Shown here: positions 59,673 to 64,000 of the stretch, piece after piece
How the letters are laid out: each line of letters starts with the position of its first letter
How positions within the stretch are numbered: position 1 is the first letter of the stretch
Assembly: GCF_011044495.1 (NCBI RefSeq)
Contig: NZ_CP049143.1
Span: 7,750,001 to 7,814,000, forward strand
DNA: 64,000 nt
Reading direction: 5' to 3'
Source of the DNA: Roseimicrobium sp. ORNL1
GTDB taxonomy: Bacteria > Verrucomicrobiota > Verrucomicrobiia > Verrucomicrobiales > Verrucomicrobiaceae
Position numbers and translations under genes: made by a program
Notes under the pieces: generated by a model
The model's database searches: none
Told to the model about the DNA's origin: nothing
The model's input: only the letters and a program-made list of their open reading frames with translations

Positions 59673-62600
59673 TCAGTCTCGCGAGCCCGGGGTGATTTTC
59701 AACTCCACAGGCTTGCCGTCGCGCTGGACGATGATGGTGGTCTCCTTGCCGATCTTCAGCTCACCCATGACGTAGGTGTAGTCATAGATGTTCTGAATGT
59801 CCTTCTCACCGAGCTTGGTGATGATGTCGCCGGACTTCACGCCTGCCTTGGCCGCAGGGCCCACGGGAGACACACCGCTGAGCTTCACGCCCTTGATATC
59901 ACCCTGCGCATAGTCGGGAATGGTGCCGAGATACACGCGAAGGCCGGTGCGCGTGCCCTGGTTCTTCGGCGCTTCCATGGCGATGTAGTCTGGCGCATCG
60001 AAGGTGGTGGACAGGGAGCGCGTGACGAGTCCCATGAATTTCGCCACCTGTGCGGCCTTGTCGAAGTTGATCTTGTCCGCGGTGTCGGAGGGCATGTGGT
60101 AGTCCTCATGCGCGCCGGTGAAGGCATTCAGCGTGGGAATGCCGCGGGTGTAGAAGGTGGTGGAGTCCGTGGCGAGATGCGCATCACTTTGCGTGGTGAT
60201 GGGCAGGCCGAGCGGGGCATTGCGCTGCTCGATTTCACGTGGCCACCAGGAGCTGCTGCCCACGCCCTGCAGGACGAGGTTTTTGTTGAAGCGGCCGATC
60301 ATGTCCATGTTCAGCACGGCAGCGAGCATGCCCGTGAGCTTCGCGTTGGGGTCGCCCTTGATCATCTTCGCGAGGCTTTCGCAGAAGTGGGTGGAGCCCA
60401 GAAGGCCCAGTTCTTCACCGGACCACGCGGCGAAGAGGATGTCGCGTTTCTGATCCAGCTTGCCCTGTTTCTTCATGTCCACCAGCCACTGCGCGATCTC
60501 CAGCACACCGGCACTGCCGGAGGCATTGTCATCCGCGCCGTGGTGGATCTTGTGCACTTCATCGCCTTTTGCGCGCGAGCTGGAGCCTCCATTGGTGCCG
60601 AGGTGGTCGATGTGCGCGCCGATGATGATGGGTGCGGTGTGGAAGTCGGGCTCCGTGCCTTTGCAGAGGACGGCGAGTACATTGCGGCCCTGCTTTTTCT
60701 CCTGGGCGATGGCGATGTGTGCGGAAAGCTTCAGCTTCCCGAGGGGGATGCCCTGGATGGAATCACCCTTGTCCAGATCCGTCTGGAGCTGCACGAGCGT
60801 CTTGCCCGTTTCCGCAGCGGACAGAATGCGGTCCGCCGTCGCATCCGTGACGCTCACCGCGGCGATGCCAGAGGAGGCAAGTGAAGCATCGAAAGTGAGC
60901 GGCACGAGCTGTTCCACCACCTTGCTGTTGGGACCGCTGGCGATGATGATGCCACGTGCTCCCTTCTGTCGGGCCGTGAGAGCCTTGTGCCGCAGGCTGG
61001 TGAAGCGTAGGAGCTCATTGCGCCGATCCTGGGAGAGATTCTCCGGCAGGTAGCGCAGCACCAGCACCCACTTGTCTTTCACATCGAGGTGGAAGTAGCT
61101 GCTATAGGGGTCGAGCTTCTTGCCATTGCTGTCCGTCCAGTTGTCCGGAGTCTCGATGCCATATCCGGCGAACACGATCTCGGAGGCGGGGATGTCGCCT
61201 GTCTGGGAGAAGGAGAGAGGGCGCCAGTCTTGATCACTCACCAAATTCATCTTCTGCGGAGAGCCCGTGAGTTCCATCTTGTTTCCCTGACCGAGAGCCA
61301 CGCCGGCGGTGAAGTCAAAGTTCGAGTAGTAGGTGTTGTCATCACCGAAGGGGACAAGGCCGAGCTGCTGGAACACGCTGGCCATGTACTCGGTGGCGAG
61401 CTTCTCCCCCTGGGTGCCGGTGAGACGGCCCTGCAGCGCATCACTCGCGAGGTAGGTGATGTGCTGCTTCATGTCGGCGGGCGTGATATCCGCGCTGGTG
61501 GTGGAGAGATCGGGAGCGCCTGGGGGCTTTTCCACGGTGCCAGGTTTGGGAGGCGTGCCGTTTTCCGCAACAGCACCGGCGCCGCTCTTTTCGATGCCCA
61601 GGGCCTTGCGCGCTGCAGCGTCATTCCAATCGGCGATGAAGATCTGTGAGTTGTTGTTTGTGGTGCGACCGCTGGTCCAGCTTAGCTTCTTGCCATCCGG
61701 AGAAAACACGGGCAATCCATCGAAGCCATCCGTCTCGGTGATGCGCACCGGGTCGTGCTTGCCCAGGGCATCCACGACGTAGAGCTCGAAGTTGGCGAAG
61801 CCATTCACGTTGTTCGTGAAGATCAGGTAGTCGCCGCTGGGGTGGAAGAAGGGTGCCCAGGACATGGCGCCCACCTTGGTGATCTGGCGCTGATCGGAGC
61901 CGTCCACCTTCATGGTGTGGATCTCGGCGGTCATGCCCTTCTCATCAAAACGGCGCCAGCAGATGCGCGAGCCATCCGCACTAAAGAAGGGCCCGCCATC
62001 ATAGCCGGGCACATCCGTGAGGCGGCGCACATTCGTGCCGTCCGCATTCATCACGTAGATGTCCATGAAGTACTGCTTGTCGATCTTCAGGCGCTCCGCG
62101 TCGGACGCACTGAGCTGGCCCTCGTACGCCGCGCGATTGCTGGCGAAGACGATCTGCCGGCCATCCGGCGATACCGCGCCCTCGGCATCGTAGCCGGTGG
62201 AGCTGGTGAGTTGCGTGAGCTTGTTGTCGGAGAGCGAGTAGGAGAAGAGGTCGAAGTGCTCGTCATAGTCCCACGAATACTTCCGCACGCGGTTGCTCTG
62301 GCGTTCCTTGAACTCGGCGTCCTGCTTGGCCTTCGCTTCCGGATCGAGGTGGGTGGAGGCGAAGAGGATGCGATTGCCGTCCGGGTACATCCACGCGCAG
62401 GTAGTCTTGCCAAAGCCGGGGGAGACGCGGCGTTGGTCGCCGGTTTCCAGATCCATGAGGTAGATCTGGTAGAAGGGATTGTCCGCCTCGCGCTCGCTCT
62501 GGAAGATCATCTTCTTCCCGTCCGCGCTGAAGTAGCCCTCGCCTGCGCGCTTGCCTTCAAAAGTGAGCTGGCGGATGCCGGTCAAAAAAGCCGCCTCGTC

Positions 62601-62678
62601 CGCCCAGGAAATGGCGGGGGTGAAGAGGGTGGCGGCAGCGGCGAGAAAGGTGGAGGCGAGGAGGTGCGGGGATTTCAT
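59673..62678 (-). CDS. Secreted M28 metallopeptidase with beta-propeller and PDZ regions
   Basis: 1,001 residues. A signal peptide (HLLASTFLAAAATLFTPAIS) comes first. Residues about 30-380 hold repeated TolB/PD40-like strands (YFSADGKKMIF, VSPDGRQIVFASN, FSADGSRICW, FSPDGKKLSWTSGR). The M28 core lies about 640-880, with IIGAHIDHLG near 688, GADDNASG near 716 and WSGEELGLLGS near 754: the dizinc ligands of aminopeptidases. A PDZ-like part is near 935-1000 (VGPAAKAGVKSGDIITKLGE). It probably degrades peptides outside the cytoplasm. Confidence 0.92.
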   Translation of the reverse strand: MKSPHLLASTFLAAAATLFTPAISWADEAAFLTGIRQLTFEGKRAGEGYFSADGKKMIFQSEREADNPFYQIYLMDLETGDQRRVSPGFGKTTCAWMYPDGNRILFASTHLDPEAKAKQDAEFKERQSNRVRKYSWDYDEHFDLFSYSLSDNKLTQLTSSTGYDAEGAVSPDGRQIVFASNRAAYEGQLSASDAERLKIDKQYFMDIYVMNADGTNVRRLTDVPGYDGGPFFSADGSRICWRRFDEKGMTAEIHTMKVDGSDQRQITKVGAMSWAPFFHPSGDYLIFTNNVNGFANFELYVVDALGKHDPVRITETDGFDGLPVFSPDGKKLSWTSGRTTNNNSQIFIADWNDAAARKALGIEKSGAGAVAENGTPPKPGTVEKPPGAPDLSTTSADITPADMKQHITYLASDALQGRLTGTQGEKLATEYMASVFQQLGLVPFGDDNTYYSNFDFTAGVALGQGNKMELTGSPQKMNLVSDQDWRPLSFSQTGDIPASEIVFAGYGIETPDNWTDSNGKKLDPYSSYFHLDVKDKWVLVLRYLPENLSQDRRNELLRFTSLRHKALTARQKGARGIIIASGPNSKVVEQLVPLTFDASLASSGIAAVSVTDATADRILSAAETGKTLVQLQTDLDKGDSIQGIPLGKLKLSAHIAIAQEKKQGRNVLAVLCKGTEPDFHTAPIIIGAHIDHLGTNGGSSSRAKGDEVHKIHHGADDNASGSAGVLEIAQWLVDMKKQGKLDQKRDILFAAWSGEELGLLGSTHFCESLAKMIKGDPNAKLTGMLAAVLNMDMIGRFNKNLVLQGVGSSSWWPREIEQRNAPLGLPITTQSDAHLATDSTTFYTRGIPTLNAFTGAHEDYHMPSDTADKINFDKAAQVAKFMGLVTRSLSTTFDAPDYIAMEAPKNQGTRTGLRVYLGTIPDYAQGDIKGVKLSGVSPVGPAAKAGVKSGDIITKLGEKDIQNIYDYTYVMGELKIGKETTIIVQRDGKPVELKITPGSRD

Positions 62679-62847
62679 CTCTTGCGGTACAAGTTCAATA
62701 CGGGCCGAGATCTGCGGCTCAACGGGAAAAAACCCTCCGGGTAGCGGGGGCGCAAGGGCGGGTCAGGAAAACGAGGCGGTGGAGTGGTCGGCCGGGGAAT
62801 CGGTTTCCCTTGCCAAGAGTGCGCACGGTGCCATACTGCGACCCCTT

Positions 62848-63648
62848 ATGTCCATTCTTATCGGTTTCCTCATGGTGCTGACGGCGATCGTCTGTCTGCT
62901 CCTCGTCCTCATCGTCCTGATGCAGCGCCCGCGTCAGGAGGGCCTTGGCGCGACCTTCGGCGCTGGGATGATGGACTCCCTGGCTGGCGCTCACGCGACC
63001 AATGTGCTGCAGAAAGGCACTTCCTGGCTCGGTGGCCTGATGTTCTTCCTGACCTTCGTGCTGGCCTCGCTAATGGCGCATAACACCCCCAAGCCCAAGG
63101 GTTCGCTGGCTGGTGACGCCCCTGCCCCTGCCGCCCCCGCACCCGTGACGGCTCCTGTGATCCCCGGCCTGCCTGCTCCGACTTCGGCTCCGGCTGCTCC
63201 TGAAACTCCTGCAGCTACTCCTGCGCCCGCCGCTGCCACGACTCCAGCACCTGCCCCGACCACCCCGGCTCCTGCTGCTGAGAGCAAGCCTGCCGCCGCT
63301 CCGGCTTCCACCCCTGCCCCTGCGGCACCGGCGACTGAGAACAAGCCGGCTGATGCTCCTCCTGCCGCCAAGCCTGCTGACGCAGCTCCGGCACCCGCTC
63401 CTGCCAGCACTCCCGCCCCGGCACCCGCTGCTCCTGCTCCCGAGAACAAGCCTGCTGATGCAGCTCCGGCGGCCCCCGCGCCTGCTCCTGCTCCCGAGAA
63501 CAAGCCTGCTGATGCAGCTCCGGCGGCCCCCGCGCCTGCTCCTGCCCCTGAGAACAAGCCCGCGAGCGAGGCTCCTGTTCCAGCTGCTCCAGTACCGAGC
63601 ACGCCGCCGACGCCTCCGGCTCCCGCCCCTGCCCCTTCGGGTAACTAA
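62848..63648 (+). CDS. secG: SecG with long Ala/Pro-rich repetitive tail
   Basis: 266 residues, far longer than the usual 75-110. SecG part: two helices (ILIGFLMVLTAIVCLLLVLI and GLMFFLTFVLASLMAHNT), with the MQRPRQEGLGATFG loop typical of the family between them. From about residue 85 the protein is Ala/Pro/Thr-rich, with two near-identical 18-residue blocks (PENKPADAAPAAPAPAPA) and a partial third. Part of the SecYEG translocon; the tail is probably disordered. Confidence 0.9.
   Translation: MSILIGFLMVLTAIVCLLLVLIVLMQRPRQEGLGATFGAGMMDSLAGAHATNVLQKGTSWLGGLMFFLTFVLASLMAHNTPKPKGSLAGDAPAPAAPAPVTAPVIPGLPAPTSAPAAPETPAATPAPAAATTPAPAPTTPAPAAESKPAAAPASTPAPAAPATENKPADAPPAAKPADAAPAPAPASTPAPAPAAPAPENKPADAAPAAPAPAPAPENKPADAAPAAPAPAPAPENKPASEAPVPAAPVPSTPPTPPAPAPAPSGN
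63439..63546 (+). repeat. 54-bp tandem repeat in secG tail
   Basis: Two near-identical 54-bp units (63439-63492 and 63493-63546) followed by a partial third from 63547. They encode the 18-residue PENKPADAAPAAPAPAPA block. Confidence 0.9.
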
Positions 63649-63681
63649 GGGAGGCCAGAGCGACACGAGCGCTTCATTTTC

Positions 63682-63716
63682 AACCGTCCGCAGCCAAGTG
63701 CTCCGGACGGTTTTTT
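63682..63716 (+). terminator. Rho-independent terminator
   Basis: Stem AACCGTCCG/CGGACGGTT, then TTTTTT. Ends secG transcription. Confidence 0.88.
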
Positions 63717-63756
63717 GTCTGGATGCTGCCGACTCAAGGTCCCGCTTCGCGGCGGC

Positions 63757-63787
63757 CCTGGGAGCGCTGGCCTCCGGCCGGCGTATT
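63757..63787 (+). repeat. REPIN-like element H, left arm
   Basis: 31-bp unit: GGGAGC box, stem GCTGGCC/GGCCGGC (one T-G pair) and loop TCC. Inverted copy at 63820-63850. Of five mismatches between the arms, four form two compensated base pairs. Confidence 0.85.
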
Positions 63788-63819
63788 CCGGTCTGGTATA
63801 TTGCGAGAGTTGGCAACGC

Positions 63820-63850
63820 AATCCGCCGACGGGACGTCAGCGCTCCCAGG
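63820..63850 (-). repeat. REPIN-like element H, right arm
   Basis: Read on the minus strand: GGGAGC box, stem GCTGACG/CGTCGGC and loop TCC. Partner of 63757-63787; the interior is only 32 bp. Confidence 0.85.
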
Positions 63851-63948
63851 ACCGCGTCCGGCAGTTGTCGTGGCCTGTTGTCTAGTGCGTGTCCCGCCAC
63901 TGACGCGGAGTTGCATTCTTGCGGAAGTCGGCCTATGCAAGCCGTCCC

Positions 63949-64000
63949 ATGAACGCCAAACCACTCGAAGGAAAAGTCGGACTCGTCTTCGGAGTCGCCA
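63949..64000 (+). CDS. fabI: Enoyl-ACP reductase FabI, N-terminus only
   Basis: The visible 17 residues MNAKPLEGKVGLVFGVA match the FabI start (LEGKxGLVFGVA, the first strand and glycine loop of an SDR-like NADH site). The rest lies beyond the right edge. Fatty-acid elongation enzyme. Confidence 0.75.
   Translation, partial: MNAKPLEGKVGLVFGVA

Larger units (their letters stand above)
63649..63948. other. Intergenic region between secG and fabI
   Basis: 300 bp with a rho-independent terminator and a REPIN-like doublet (63757-63850). No gene is seen in it. Confidence 0.7.

Overview
This window looks like the chromosome of a high-GC member of the Verrucomicrobiota, close to Verrucomicrobium, Prosthecobacter or Roseimicrobium. 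Three things point there. A complete Verru_Chthon cassette A-B-C-D lies at 22.8-29.5 kb. Signalling proteins carry FHA and Ser/Thr kinase domains, and many small lipoproteins, EF-hand proteins and DUF5069-type proteins are present. The gaps between genes hold hairpin-rich inverted repeats. No phage, integrase, transposase or CRISPR array is visible.

Layout. 0-5 kb: an acetate/cation symporter with its DUF485 partner, a lipoprotein, an ATP-grasp-like protein and a ParE-type toxin-antitoxin pair whose toxin is frameshifted. 5-11.6 kb: a PLD-like protein, an MsbA-like ABC exporter, an intact toxin-antitoxin pair and a large FHA-FHA-ABC exporter. 11.7-16 kb: a glycine-zipper lipoprotein, a small lipoprotein, an S41/PDZ protease and homoserine dehydrogenase. 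16-20 kb: a tightly overlapping efflux operon (permease, ATPase, adaptor) next to a TetR regulator, with matching palindromic operators in front of both. 20-22.4 kb: an HTTM-like membrane protein with a translationally coupled partner, and a methyltransferase. 22.8-29.5 kb: the Verru_Chthon cassette. It reads as a set of four minor pseudopilins in the order GspK-like, GspI-like, GspJ-like, GspH-like. 29.5-33.1 kb: a sparse, visibly more A+T-rich stretch with two orphan genes, ending at tRNA-Val(UAC).

33.2-42.5 kb: cell-envelope and signalling genes. These are a secreted protein, a pseudokinase-FHA protein, a coupled glycosyltransferase and Mpl-like Mur ligase, a Ser/Thr kinase with PEGA and peptidoglycan-binding domains, and small exported proteins. 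42.8-50 kb: enzymes and small exported proteins (a PNPOx-like protein, a D-2-hydroxyacid dehydrogenase, two EF-hand proteins, a NUDIX hydrolase, PIN-PhoH and a PIG-L deacetylase). 50-55 kb: a run of small genes on the + strand (HEAT-like, GYF/zinc-ribbon, DUF488, CYTH, DUF5069, SGNH hydrolase). 55-64 kb: ABC-F (Uup), the lipid II flippase Amj, a giant M28 peptidase with beta-propeller and PDZ regions, SecG with a long repetitive tail, and the start of fabI.

Two themes stand out. First, the kinase, the pseudokinase-FHA protein and the double-FHA ABC exporter suggest phospho-threonine signalling linked to the envelope. Second, REPIN-like doublets of short hairpins occur between genes. Their arms differ mainly by compensatory base changes, so the hairpin itself seems to be what is conserved. 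The Verru_Chthon cassette is the best candidate here for a little-described multi-gene system.
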